Below are positions 53,351-61,119 of a DNA stretch of 64,000 nucleotides, piece after piece. Each line of letters starts with the position of its first letter. The first letter of the stretch is position 1. The notes beneath the pieces were generated by a model. It searched no databases. It was not told the DNA's origin and saw nothing but the letters and a program-made list of their open reading frames with translations. This DNA is from UBA4427 sp045106235 (GTDB lineage: Bacteria > Myxococcota_A > UBA9160 > UBA4427): positions 124,001 through 188,000 of the forward strand of contig JBGCEJ010000011.1 of the NCBI GenBank assembly GCA_045106235.1, in the 5' to 3' direction. A program made the translations under genes and the position numbers.

Positions 53351-54754
53351 TTAGGGGAGCGCGGTGCCGTCGGCGAAGCGGACGGCTTTGATGCGCTGCC
53401 CGGCTTCGTTGAAGCTCAGCAGCCAGCCGTGCTGCAGGCCTTCCGCGAACTCGGCTTGCATGCGGACTGAGCCATTGGGATAGAAGCGCGTCCAGACTCC
53501 GACGCGGAGTCCGTCTCGGTACTCGCCCACCGAGACGGGTTGGCCGCTCTCGGCGTACTTGGCATACCAGCCGTGTCGTAGGCCGCCGCTCGACGCGGTT
53601 TGCTCACACCATTCTTCGTCTTGTCCGTCCCGGGTCTGACTCTTCAGCTCGGTCCCTGGGGCGCAGTCTGCGCCCACCTCAACGGGGAGTGGTAGAGCGG
53701 GAGCGGGGTTATTGGCGTGGGCAATTGCGGCGGGGGCGCTCTCCCGGGATGAAGATGAACGGGGGTGGGGGGCGGCGGAGAACCGAGAGGGGGAACCATC
53801 GCCGCCCAGCATCGCTTCGATCTCGAGAAGATGGGTGAGGAGTTCTTGGTAGGTTTCCTCGCCAAGTGCTTCGCGGCTCGTTTCTAACTCGACCTGTGTG
53901 GTTTGCAGAATGGCCGAAGCGGCTTGGCGCTGGTTTGGGTCGTTTAGCTTCGATCCGGAGGTCGCGCGTTCGAGCGCTTGAAAGCGCCCTTGGAGTCCGA
54001 GCAGCGCTTGGATCGAATTGGGTTCTGCCTGCATCTCGGCTGTGTTCGGGGTGTTTCCGCTTGGCTCCGACGCGAAGTCGGCTGCAGAGGGAAGGCTGAA
54101 CCCGGCACCGGAGCCGAATCCGTCTTGCTCGGTCATTTGGCCGGTGAGCGCATTCCACTGCGGATCTTCCGCGAGCGCGGCCCAGCCCGCCTCGTCGGTT
54201 GGGAAGCCTCCGTTCGATTGGATCGCCTGAAGCATCCGGTAGGGGGGCGCGAAGGTTGCGAAGGTGATCAAGAGGCCGATGACGAGGCCGCCCTTCTGGG
54301 GCATCTCCCAGCCGTCGTGAAACGCGATGTAGGGAAAGGCGAAGAAGTTGATCCCGGGAATCAAGAGCAGGAGCCCAACCCAACCCGGAAGATCACGCTC
54401 GATCGCGGTGTTCCAGAAGAGCCGAGCGGCATAGCCAAAACATAGAAGCAGAATCAGCACCTCGCTGAGTGTCGTGAGGCTTCCGCCGAGGCCCGAGCCG
54501 AGGAAAGCGGCGGCCATGCCGAGTGCGATTGCGCCGACGAAGAGGGCGAGGGCTCCGAGGAGGAAGGCTCCAACGGACCCACCGCCGGCGAGGACCATCG
54601 GGACGATCTGGAGGAGGGGAATCCAGGCCAGGATCTGGATCAGGTCGCTCTCGCCACCCTTGCGTGCGATGACCGAGAGCGAAACGCTCCAGACGATCTG
54701 AAACACGAAGCAGGCGACGAAAATTCCAATGACGAGTGGGCCGATCCATTCCAT
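53351..54754 (-). CDS. DUF5684-like membrane protein with C-terminal MORN-type repeats
   Basis: A 467-residue protein. The first 190 residues hold about six hydrophobic helices, with FFAFPYIAFHDGWEMPQ near the last, similar to DUF5684-type membrane proteins. A helical Ser/Pro/Ala-rich soluble middle follows. The C-terminus has MORN-variant repeats (RHGWYAKYAESGQPVSVGEYRDGLRVG, then GVWTRFYPNGSVRMQAEFAEG in successive units). Function unknown. It is divergent from the Fur-box porin operon and separate from msh (own 228-base promoter region). Confidence 0.62.
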   Translation of the reverse strand: MEWIGPLVIGIFVACFVFQIVWSVSLSVIARKGGESDLIQILAWIPLLQIVPMVLAGGGSVGAFLLGALALFVGAIALGMAAAFLGSGLGGSLTTLSEVLILLLCFGYAARLFWNTAIERDLPGWVGLLLLIPGINFFAFPYIAFHDGWEMPQKGGLVIGLLITFATFAPPYRMLQAIQSNGGFPTDEAGWAALAEDPQWNALTGQMTEQDGFGSGAGFSLPSAADFASEPSGNTPNTAEMQAEPNSIQALLGLQGRFQALERATSGSKLNDPNQRQAASAILQTTQVELETSREALGEETYQELLTHLLEIEAMLGGDGSPSRFSAAPHPRSSSSRESAPAAIAHANNPAPALPLPVEVGADCAPGTELKSQTRDGQDEEWCEQTASSGGLRHGWYAKYAESGQPVSVGEYRDGLRVGVWTRFYPNGSVRMQAEFAEGLQHGWLLSFNEAGQRIKAVRFADGTALP

Positions 54755-54872
54755 GGACGAAATATCGGGTGCGCGTGGGCCCGAGTTGAACGAATGGGTC
54801 CTTTTAGCTTCGCTCAGAGGCTTCTGAGACCTTGGGTTCCCAAGGGGGCAGTCTGCCCGCCATTTAGATGTT

Positions 54873-54891
54873 GAAATTGAAAATGAGTTTC
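54873..54891. promoter_or_regulatory. Fur-box-like site 1
   Basis: GAAATTGAAAATGAGTTTC matches the 19-base Fur consensus GATAATGATAATCATTATC at 13 of 19 positions, counted by hand. It lies 92 bases upstream of the porin start and in the divergent gap to the DUF5684-like gene. Confidence 0.55.
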
Positions 54892-54904
54892 GTTAAAAAA
54901 CGTC

Positions 54905-54923
54905 GATAACGAAAACCGTTTTC
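54905..54923. promoter_or_regulatory. Fur-box-like site 2
   Basis: GATAACGAAAACCGTTTTC matches the Fur consensus at 14 of 19 positions and contains the perfect inverted repeat GAAAAC-C-GTTTTC. It lies 60 bases upstream of the porin start and 13 bases after site 1, where a repressor would cover the promoter. Confidence 0.6.
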
Positions 54924-54982
54924 AATTACGAAGCGATGAAATACTCAGATCAGCCCATCGCGAGCCCCAACCAAGGATCCCA

Positions 54983-56338
54983 ATGAACCCCATATTCCGA
55001 GCCCTGAGCGGCTCGCCCGTAGCGGCCCTTTCGGCCCTTCTCCTGCTTCTGGCAGCGACTCATGTGCAAGCGCAGGGAGCCGAGGCAGCCGACACCGACA
55101 CGAACCCCGATGCCAAAAGCGAGACCGAGCGAATCGAAGAGCTCGAGGAGCAGGTTGGCGTCCTGGCGGAGGAACTCGGTCGTTTGGAGTCCGTCTTCGC
55201 CGTGCCCGAAGAGCTCGCGCTGGTTTCAGTGAACGGCTTGGGCCCGGCGGCCTCGAAGGTCTACAAGAAGGACAAGGGGCTCTCGATTGGCGGCTACGGT
55301 GAGGTTCGACTGCGCCGCTTCGAGGACAAAGAAGATGACAACCAGAACGATATCTTCGATGCGCTCCGAGCGGTTCTTTACGTGGGTTATAAGTACAACG
55401 ATAAGTGGGTCATCAACTCCGAGCTTGAGTTTGAGCATGGGGGAACAAGCGGCGGCGGTTCGGTCTCGACGGAATTTCTGACCCTCGACTATCTCTGGCG
55501 CGACGAAGTGAACTTACGCGCAGGTCTTGTCCTCGTCCCGATGGGCTTCGTGAATGAAATTCATGAGCCGAATTTCTTTTTTGGTGCCGAGCGGCCGGAG
55601 ATCGAACGACAGATTCTGCCGTCGACCTGGCGTGAAAACGGCGTGGGCGTTTTTGGTCAGCTGGGTGATCGCGTGTCGTACCGCGCGTACGTGATCAACG
55701 GTCTGGACGCTTCGGGCTTTTCGGCGAGCGGCCTTCGCGGCGGTCGCCAGAAAGGCAGTCGAGCGCTCTCGAACGATTTCGCTTTTGTGGGGCGCGCGGA
55801 TGTAGATGTTGCACCGGGACTCCAGATTGGTGGCTCGGTGTACACGGGGCAGACGGGGCAGGAACAGGACTCGGATGCGACGGGTGCTGTTCTTGATCTG
55901 CCCGATTCGCAGACGACGATTTACGAGCTGCATACGCAGTACAAGGGCTACGGCGTGAGCTTTCGGGCACTTTGGACTGAGGCCTTCATCGACGAAGCCG
56001 GCAAGCTTTCCCGGGTTCGGAACCTGACGGGAGACGATTCGGTCGCGCAGCATATGCGCGGCTGGTACGCCGAAATCGCCTACGACATCATGCCGATCTT
56101 TCGGCCAGAGTCGCGCATGTCCTTTGAACCCTTCTTCCGCTTCGAGCAGTACGACACGCAGCGCGATGTCGCGACCGCGTTCCAACAAGATGACAGCCGG
56201 GACATCGACCTCTACGAAGTCGGCATTCAGTTCAAGCCGATCCCGGAAGTTGTTTTTAAGCTCGACTACCGCCACTTCGACCCGAGAGACGGACATCGGG
56301 CCAACGAAGTACAGGCTGCGCTGGGGTACGTTTTTTGA
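54983..56338 (+). CDS. Outer-membrane porin, phosphate-selective porin O/P-like
   Basis: A 451-residue protein. The signal peptide contains VAALSALLLLLAATHVQAQ. A short coiled coil follows (TERIEELEEQVGVLAEELGRL), as in OprO/OprP-type trimeric porins, and then amphipathic beta strands end in the terminal Phe (AALGYVF), the sign of outer-membrane beta-barrels. ERPEIERQILPSTWRENGVGVFG and similar stretches fit the family. Despite the name, members move many anions or chelates. Two Fur-like boxes precede it and its stop overlaps the FMN-binding gene start (TTGA), so a role in iron-chelate entry is inferred. Confidence 0.8.
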   Translation: MNPIFRALSGSPVAALSALLLLLAATHVQAQGAEAADTDTNPDAKSETERIEELEEQVGVLAEELGRLESVFAVPEELALVSVNGLGPAASKVYKKDKGLSIGGYGEVRLRRFEDKEDDNQNDIFDALRAVLYVGYKYNDKWVINSELEFEHGGTSGGGSVSTEFLTLDYLWRDEVNLRAGLVLVPMGFVNEIHEPNFFFGAERPEIERQILPSTWRENGVGVFGQLGDRVSYRAYVINGLDASGFSASGLRGGRQKGSRALSNDFAFVGRADVDVAPGLQIGGSVYTGQTGQEQDSDATGAVLDLPDSQTTIYELHTQYKGYGVSFRALWTEAFIDEAGKLSRVRNLTGDDSVAQHMRGWYAEIAYDIMPIFRPESRMSFEPFFRFEQYDTQRDVATAFQQDDSRDIDLYEVGIQFKPIPEVVFKLDYRHFDPRDGHRANEVQAALGYVF

Positions 56339-56961
56339 TCCATTTCTTCGAAAGACGGAACGCATCGGGAGTGCACGGACGAAAGTTCGTTGCGCTCCTT
56401 GCGCCGTTTTGGGGTGTGCTTCTCCTCGGGCTTTTCGCGTTTCTCGCGCCAGAGGTCGCGGAGGCGAAGGTCTTCGCGAGCCAGAATCAGGCGCTCAAAG
56501 AGGCTTTTCCCTCCGCATCGCGGATCGAGCGCAACACGGTCATCCTGAAAAAGGGGCAGGTCGAGGCGATCGAGAATCGCATGCGCGGCAAGGTGAAAGC
56601 GAAGATCGTCGTCTTGCATACGGCTTACCAGGGCGATGAGGTTTTGGGCTACGCGCATATCGATGTGCATACGGTGCGGACGCAGCCCGAGGCGTTCTTG
56701 ATCGTGCTGACGCCCGAAGGTCGTGTGCGGACGGTTCGGATTCTGGCTTTTCATGAGCCTCTCGATTATTTGCCGACGGATCGCTGGTACGGGCAGTTCG
56801 CGGAGAAAGGGCGGGGGGACAGCCTGCGGGTGGGACGGGATATCCACGGCGTCGTGGGCGCGACGCTTTCGGCCCGCGCCGCAGCGGACGGTGTCCGCAG
56901 AATGATCGCGTACTACGAAGTTCTGCTTCGCCCCGCTGAAGTCGCGGACTCGAACTCCTAG
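56335..56961 (+). CDS. Membrane-anchored FMN-binding domain flavoprotein
   Basis: A 208-residue protein whose TTG start overlaps the porin stop as TTGA; a GTG at 56371 is an alternative. One N-terminal helix (FVALLAPFWGVLLLGLFAFLA) probably exports and anchors it. The FMN-binding domain (RnfG/NqrC-like) covers about 90-200, with HGVVGATLSARAAADGVRR at its end; the Thr of GAT is where FMN is joined by phosphoester in this family. ApbE, the enzyme that attaches the FMN, is encoded two genes later. Predicted periplasmic electron carrier. Confidence 0.85.
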   Translation: MIHFFERRNASGVHGRKFVALLAPFWGVLLLGLFAFLAPEVAEAKVFASQNQALKEAFPSASRIERNTVILKKGQVEAIENRMRGKVKAKIVVLHTAYQGDEVLGYAHIDVHTVRTQPEAFLIVLTPEGRVRTVRILAFHEPLDYLPTDRWYGQFAEKGRGDSLRVGRDIHGVVGATLSARAAADGVRRMIAYYEVLLRPAEVADSNS

Positions 56962-57006
56962 ACTCCCTGGACGGACGAGCAGACGTCCGGTCAAAGGAAG
57001 ATTGTC

Positions 57007-57603
57007 TTGCGCTTCACGCTCACCGGCGAATGGGATCACAACCGTCTCTTGCAGGCTGTCGTGGTTCTCTATTGCCTTTTTGTCGTTCTGCTTTGGGCGA
57101 CGAATTGGATGCTCTATTTCGACTCGATGGACCTGACGACCGCATCCGTCGTCGACCATTTTCTGGGTGATGAAGAAGAGTTTCGTTCGCCGCGGACCTA
57201 TCGGGGCATGCTGGAGCTCACGCATTTCCATCTCTTCGCGATGGGAATGTTGATGATGGTGCTCACCCATCTGGCGCTCTTCGTGCCGGTGGGGACGAAA
57301 ATGAAAATCGCGCTGATCCTGGTGCCGTTTTTTTCGGCGCTGGCATCAGAGGGGACGAGCTGGCTCGTTCGCTACGGCGGTGCGGGTTTCGCATGGACCA
57401 AGATCGCTGGTTTTCTGATGCTGCAGGGCAGTCTGGCCGCGCTCGTCGCGATCGCACTCTGGTCCGTCTTCGCCGGTAACCAAGGTGAGAACTACCGCGG
57501 CGGGGACGCGTCCGATTCCGACGCGGATGGGGGGGGCGCCGGCGCTTCGGGATGTCCGGTTCCGAATGCCGAGTTCGATTTTGAAGACGAGGGCTGGGAC
57601 TGA
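57007..57603 (+). CDS. Four-helix inner-membrane protein of the flavin operon
   Basis: A 198-residue protein from a TTG start with an AAAGGAAG site. Four hydrophobic helices are visible: LLQAVVVLYCLFVVLLWATNW, HLFAMGMLMMVLTHLALFVP, MKIALILVPFFSALA and GFLMLQGSLAALVAIALWSVF. The second helix has His residues in ELTHFHLFAMG and LTHLALF on its two sides, which could ligate a b haem, although this is a guess. The C-terminal tail is Asp/Gly-rich and soluble. I do not recognise the family. Operon position between the flavoprotein and ApbE suggests it passes electrons across the membrane. Confidence 0.68.
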   Translation: MRFTLTGEWDHNRLLQAVVVLYCLFVVLLWATNWMLYFDSMDLTTASVVDHFLGDEEEFRSPRTYRGMLELTHFHLFAMGMLMMVLTHLALFVPVGTKMKIALILVPFFSALASEGTSWLVRYGGAGFAWTKIAGFLMLQGSLAALVAIALWSVFAGNQGENYRGGDASDSDADGGGAGASGCPVPNAEFDFEDEGWD

Positions 57604-58727
57604 TGCGATGGGGCCGTCCGGCCCTTCGTAGGGTGACGGCCTTAGCGCTGGCGTTCGGGTTGGTCTTAGGACTGGGGCTCGGGGGCGTTGGCTGTCAGGC
57701 GTGGCCTGGGCGTTCCGCGGGAGACAGCGCGCCGCGCGTTGTCGTTTCCGATGGCTGGCTCGCGATGGGAACTTTCTTTGACGTGGATCTGCGGGTTGCT
57801 CCCGAGGAGGTCTCAGCGGCCGAGACGTGGCTGTCCTGGGCGAGGGAGGAACTCGCGCGGCGGGAGAAGATCTATTCCCGCTACGACCCGGAAAGTCAGC
57901 TCTCCGCGCTCAACCAGGCTCTCGCTGGGGAGAAGCTCGTCGACGACGCGGAGGAAATCAGTGCTGAGCTGGCGTTACTGATCGACCGCGCATTCGGCGT
58001 TTGGGCAGAGACCGGGGGCGCTTTTGATCCCACCGTTGGCCCCTTGATCGAAGCGTGGGATCAGGCCGCACGCCGCGACGAATGGCCTTCGAGCGCCGCG
58101 CTTCGCTCCGCAAAGGCGCGGACCGGGGCGAACTTGCTCGTCCTCAACCCCAACCTTAACGTCAATGCCGGCCTCGCTTCTGAGCGCGTCCCGAACCGAA
58201 TTCGGGCGAAGGCTTCGGGGCTTCGTCTCGACCTCGACGGGATCTCCAAGGGCGCCGTTCTCGACCATCTCGGCGACTCGTTTCGACATTCGTTCCCGAA
58301 TGCCGCTGCGCTTTTTAGTTTCGGGGAAAGCAGCCTTTTGGCGGTCGGGGATCCCGATGGCGGTGGCTGGCGCCTCGGGGTGAACTCGCGCGATCCCGCT
58401 GTCGGGGTACTCGCGCTTCTGTCGCTTCGTGACCGGGCACTCTCTATCAGCTCGAGCGTGGGCAGCGTCCGTGTGATTCAAGGCGAATCGGTTTCCCATA
58501 TCGTCGACGCGCGGACCGGGAGTGTCGTTGTGGGGGTCGCCGAAGCCGTGGTGATCGGGGAGTCCGCCGCGGATGCGGACGCATGGAGTACGGCCTTGCT
58601 TGTGTTAGGCGCGCGAAAAGACACGATTCGGATGGTTGAGCGTGCTGGGCTCGACGCCTACATCTTCGAACAGACCGGCGGACGCACCGTCTCCAGCGAA
58701 AACTGGAGCGACTTCATCGCACAGTAG
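57603..58727 (+). CDS. apbE: FAD:protein FMN transferase ApbE, lipoprotein (flavin operon)
   Basis: A 374-residue protein whose ATG overlaps the previous stop as TGATG. The signal ends with a lipobox, LGGVGC (Cys31). Family motifs are DGWLAMGTFFDVDL, YSRYDPESQLSALNQA, GAFDPTVGPLIEAW, LDLDGISKGAVLD and the C-terminal SHIVDARTG and ADADAWSTALLVLG with Asp residues for Mg2+. It splits FAD and attaches FMN to Thr of FMN-binding domains in the periplasm. Its partner is most likely the operon's own flavoprotein at 56335. It ends next to tandem repeats. Confidence 0.92.
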   Translation: MRWGRPALRRVTALALAFGLVLGLGLGGVGCQAWPGRSAGDSAPRVVVSDGWLAMGTFFDVDLRVAPEEVSAAETWLSWAREELARREKIYSRYDPESQLSALNQALAGEKLVDDAEEISAELALLIDRAFGVWAETGGAFDPTVGPLIEAWDQAARRDEWPSSAALRSAKARTGANLLVLNPNLNVNAGLASERVPNRIRAKASGLRLDLDGISKGAVLDHLGDSFRHSFPNAAALFSFGESSLLAVGDPDGGGWRLGVNSRDPAVGVLALLSLRDRALSISSSVGSVRVIQGESVSHIVDARTGSVVVGVAEAVVIGESAADADAWSTALLVLGARKDTIRMVERAGLDAYIFEQTGGRTVSSENWSDFIAQ

Positions 58728-58734
58728 TCTCGCT

Positions 58735-58815
58735 GGGGCGCCGGGGCGCCGGGGCGTTGGGGTAGTCGGGGTAGTCGGGGTAGTCGGGGTAGTCGGATCT
58801 AGTCGGGATCTAGTC
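58735..58815. repeat. Compound tandem repeat between apbE and nqrM
   Basis: Three 8-bp units GGGGCGCC/GGGGCGTT (58735-58758) lead into four perfect GGGGTAGTC units (58759-58794) and two longer variants ending CTAGTC. The array runs into the stop codon of nqrM (minus strand, 58810-58812) and fills the gap between the convergent genes. Confidence 0.8.
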
Positions 58816-58989
58816 CGCGCCGTGTTCGCCGGCGAGCGCGCAGTCCTCGCGGGCCTTCGCGCTACAGCTGCAGTCCTTGCCCGTCCCACCGCAGGATCCC
58901 TGGAGGCGCCGGTCGGAAAAGATCACGCCCACCGCCATCGCGGCCATCGCTGCACCGAAAATCACGGCCGTGACTATGAAAATTTCCAT
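58810..58989 (-). CDS. nqrM: Na+-NQR maturation protein NqrM
   Basis: A 59-residue protein. ATG 58989 has a near-perfect AGGAGG site. A membrane helix (VIFGAAMAAMAVGVIF) is followed by the NqrM (DUF539) signature SDRRLQGSCGG and then Cys-rich DCSC and EDC. NqrM is needed in Vibrio to build the iron centre held between NqrD and NqrE, and the four or more Cys residues are thought to deliver iron. It is the last gene of the minus-strand run apbE-dgkA-like-DUF488-nqrM beside the NQR genes, which supports the call. Confidence 0.9.
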   Translation of the reverse strand: MEIFIVTAVIFGAAMAAMAVGVIFSDRRLQGSCGGTGKDCSCSAKAREDCALAGEHGAD

Positions 58990-59064
58990 TTCGCCTCCTG
59001 GTGGGGCAGCCTAACGCGAAATGGAGTGGGGTGCCGCTTTTCGTCGCCGAGGCCCCCGTTGAAA

Positions 59065-59418
59065 TCAGCGCCGGCGGGACTCGAGGAAGAGGATCAGAGC
59101 GGTCGCGTTGTTTTGGACGAGCTCTTTCGAGCCAAAGACGATCGTGTTGATTCCTGACGCCAGCTCAGATTCAAGTTCAGCAACGATCTCGGGCTGAGCC
59201 TCGAGTTCTGCGAAATACCGCTGCTGGAATGCCGGCCATTTCTCGGGCGTGTGCTGATACCATTTCCGGAGCTCGGTGGAAGGCGCTGCCTCCTTGGCCC
59301 AGAAATCGATCGCCGCCTTTTCTTTCGATACGCCTCGAGGCCAGAGCCGGTCGATCAGAATGCGCTTGCCATCTCCCCGGGCCGCGGCCTCATAAATTCG
59401 CTTCGTTTGCAGGCGCAT
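59065..59418 (-). CDS. DUF488 (YeaO-like) family protein
   Basis: A 117-residue protein with the family pattern TKRIYEAAARGDGKRILIDRLWPRGVSKE, DFWAKEAAPSTELRKWY and later ALILFLES. Function is not established for the family. It starts 3 bases after the diacylglycerol kinase stop, so is co-transcribed. Its position between NQR maturation genes is probably incidental. Confidence 0.88.
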   Translation of the reverse strand: MRLQTKRIYEAAARGDGKRILIDRLWPRGVSKEKAAIDFWAKEAAPSTELRKWYQHTPEKWPAFQQRYFAELEAQPEIVAELESELASGINTIVFGSKELVQNNATALILFLESRRR

Positions 59419-59421
59419 CGA

Positions 59422-59802
59422 TTAGCCTGCCATCAGAAGGAGAATGCGTCGGCCTAAAATGAGGATCGCAATGAGCGCCGCACCGATCGCGGCCAGTAGC
59501 ACCGCCCCCGCCGCAATATCCTTCGCGCGCTTCACCTGGGGGTGATAGTCGGGAGAGGCTACGTCGCAGAGGGCTTCGAAAGCCGTGTTGAAACCTTCGG
59601 CAGACCAGACGAACGCGATTGCCAACACAAGGGCGATCCATTCCGATCGATCGACGCCGAGCGCGAAACCGAAGCCGATCACGAGAGCGGTTGCGAAGGC
59701 ATGGATTCGAGCATTGCGTTCGGTGCGGAGCATCTCGGCTATGCCCCGAAAGGCGAAAACGAAGGTTCGGATCGGGCCCGACTTTTCGACGGGAGTGGAC
59801 AT
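59422..59802 (-). CDS. Diacylglycerol/undecaprenol kinase family protein
   Basis: A 126-residue integral membrane kinase of DgkA type. Key parts are FRGIAEMLRTERNARIH, the active-site region EGFNTAFEALCDVASPDYHPQVKRAKDIAAGAV with conserved Glu, Asn, Lys and Asp. Three helices are present. It phosphorylates diacylglycerol or undecaprenol; the HPQVKRAKD form is like the undecaprenol kinases of Gram-positive bacteria, so the substrate is open. It lies 18 bases after apbE. Confidence 0.9.
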   Translation of the reverse strand: MSTPVEKSGPIRTFVFAFRGIAEMLRTERNARIHAFATALVIGFGFALGVDRSEWIALVLAIAFVWSAEGFNTAFEALCDVASPDYHPQVKRAKDIAAGAVLLAAIGAALIAILILGRRILLLMAG

Positions 59803-59820
59803 GGTGAAAACGAACCTCCC

Positions 59821-60909
59821 TTATTTGACCGCGGCGCCGCGGGGGAGGGGGAAGAGTGAATTGCGATGCTCCACGATTTCCCCGTCGCTTGTTCGCGTCA
59901 GAATGAGCGCGCCGAGTCCGTATTGCTCGGCGAGTTCGAGGCCTTCTTGTCCCATCACCATGAGGGTGGTGGCCCATGCGTCGGCTTCCGTGGCACTCGG
60001 CGCAATCACGGTCGCCGCGGCGGGGCCGTTCTCGACGGGGCGACCCGTACGTGGGTCGATGGTGTGCGAAATGCGCTGATCGTTCTCGACGTAGAAGATG
60101 CGGTAGTCGCCGGAGGTGGCCATGCCCTGGTCTTGCAGCTCAACGATCGTCTGGACCTGGCGCCCCTCTTCGAGGGGCTTTTCGATTCCGAGACGCCAAG
60201 GGCCTCCGCCGGGTCGCTCGCCTGCGGCGAAGACTTCCCCGCCGATCTCCACGAGAAAATCGCTCCGTCCGAGTTCGAAGAGACCTTCCGCGACGTGGTC
60301 GACGCCGTATCCCTTGGCGATCGCGGAGAGATCAACTTTCACTTTTGGGTCGAACTTGCGCAGGAATCCGCCGCTCTTTGCATTGCCGCGGCCGATTCTG
60401 AGGATCCGGCCGCCCATGCGAGAGAGATAGGTGGCGATCTCCTCGTCGCTCGGAGGCGAATCGACCTGCGCTCCGGCGCCGAAGCCCCAACGGGAGACGA
60501 GCGGCCCCACCGTGATATCAAAGGCGCCGGTACTCCATTTGCAGAGTTCGACCGCGTAGGCGACGACTTCCGCGGTTTCGAAGGAGACCGGGAAACCCTC
60601 GGTGGTCTCAAGCGCATTGAATCGCGAGACCTCCGATTCAGGATTCCAATCCGAGAGCCAGCGGTCGACTTCGTCGAGGCGGCGATTCGTTTCGGCCTCG
60701 ACCTCTCTATGCAGAGACTCTCCCAAACCCGCGCCTGCGATCCGGATCTGATAGGTCGTCCCCATCGTTTGTCCGTCGAGGGTGAGTGCTTCGGTCGCTC
60801 CCGGTACCTCCGCCCAAAAAAGTCGGTGGATCGTCAGCGCCGAAAGCAGCACGAAGGCGATTGCAATCATGCGCAGCGTATGTCGGTCGATTTCGAGTCG
60901 GGGTGCCAT
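59821..60909 (-). CDS. apbE: FAD:protein FMN transferase ApbE (NQR-associated)
   Basis: A 362-residue protein from ATG 60909, supported by AAGGA 6 bases upstream; the frame extends to 61044 but that part crosses a palindrome. The N-terminal anchor is IAIAFVLLSALTIHRLFW. Motifs include LDGQTMGTTYQIRIAG, LSDWNPESEVSRFNA, GAFDITVGPLVSRWGFG, VDLSAIAKGYGVD, SHTIDPRTGRPV and ATEADAWATTLMVMG. It is the usual partner of nqr operons, loading FMN onto NqrB and NqrC. It lies just past the nqr terminator, so has its own promoter or depends on read-through. Confidence 0.93.
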   Translation of the reverse strand: MAPRLEIDRHTLRMIAIAFVLLSALTIHRLFWAEVPGATEALTLDGQTMGTTYQIRIAGAGLGESLHREVEAETNRRLDEVDRWLSDWNPESEVSRFNALETTEGFPVSFETAEVVAYAVELCKWSTGAFDITVGPLVSRWGFGAGAQVDSPPSDEEIATYLSRMGGRILRIGRGNAKSGGFLRKFDPKVKVDLSAIAKGYGVDHVAEGLFELGRSDFLVEIGGEVFAAGERPGGGPWRLGIEKPLEEGRQVQTIVELQDQGMATSGDYRIFYVENDQRISHTIDPRTGRPVENGPAAATVIAPSATEADAWATTLMVMGQEGLELAEQYGLGALILTRTSDGEIVEHRNSLFPLPRGAAVK

Positions 60910-60986
60910 CGCGATTCCTTGCATGCATGATGGCACGCCTCGCCGTCGCGAACACGGACTCCGCGCCATTCCGCCCACGCTCAGAA

Positions 60987-61044
60987 AAAAGCGCCTGCGG
61001 CTCATCAAGAAAAGCGCCTGCGGCCAATGAGCGCGCGCGCTCAT
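60987..61044. repeat. 15-bp direct repeats and an 18-bp palindrome between nqrF and apbE
   Basis: AAAAGCGCCTGCGGC occurs at 60987-61001 and again at 61010-61024. Next to it ATGAGCGCGCGCGCTCAT (61027-61044) is a perfect palindrome. They lie upstream of apbE and after the nqr terminator, and could form secondary structure in read-through RNA or act as a binding site. Confidence 0.65.
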
Positions 61045-61045
61045 G

Positions 61046-61079
61046 AAAAAAGGCAGGCCCGGCTTCGCCGTGACCTGCC
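61046..61079 (-). terminator. Rho-independent terminator of the nqr operon
   Basis: On the minus strand GGCAGG (complement of 61074-61079) pairs with CCTGCC (complement of 61052-61057), with an inner CGGC-GAA-GCCG hairpin, followed by six T residues (A-run 61046-61051). It lies about 40 bases after the nqrF stop. Confidence 0.88.
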
Positions 61080-61119
61080 CCTTTATTCTGTCTTGAGCGA
61101 CTCTGCTGAGTCTCTCGGA

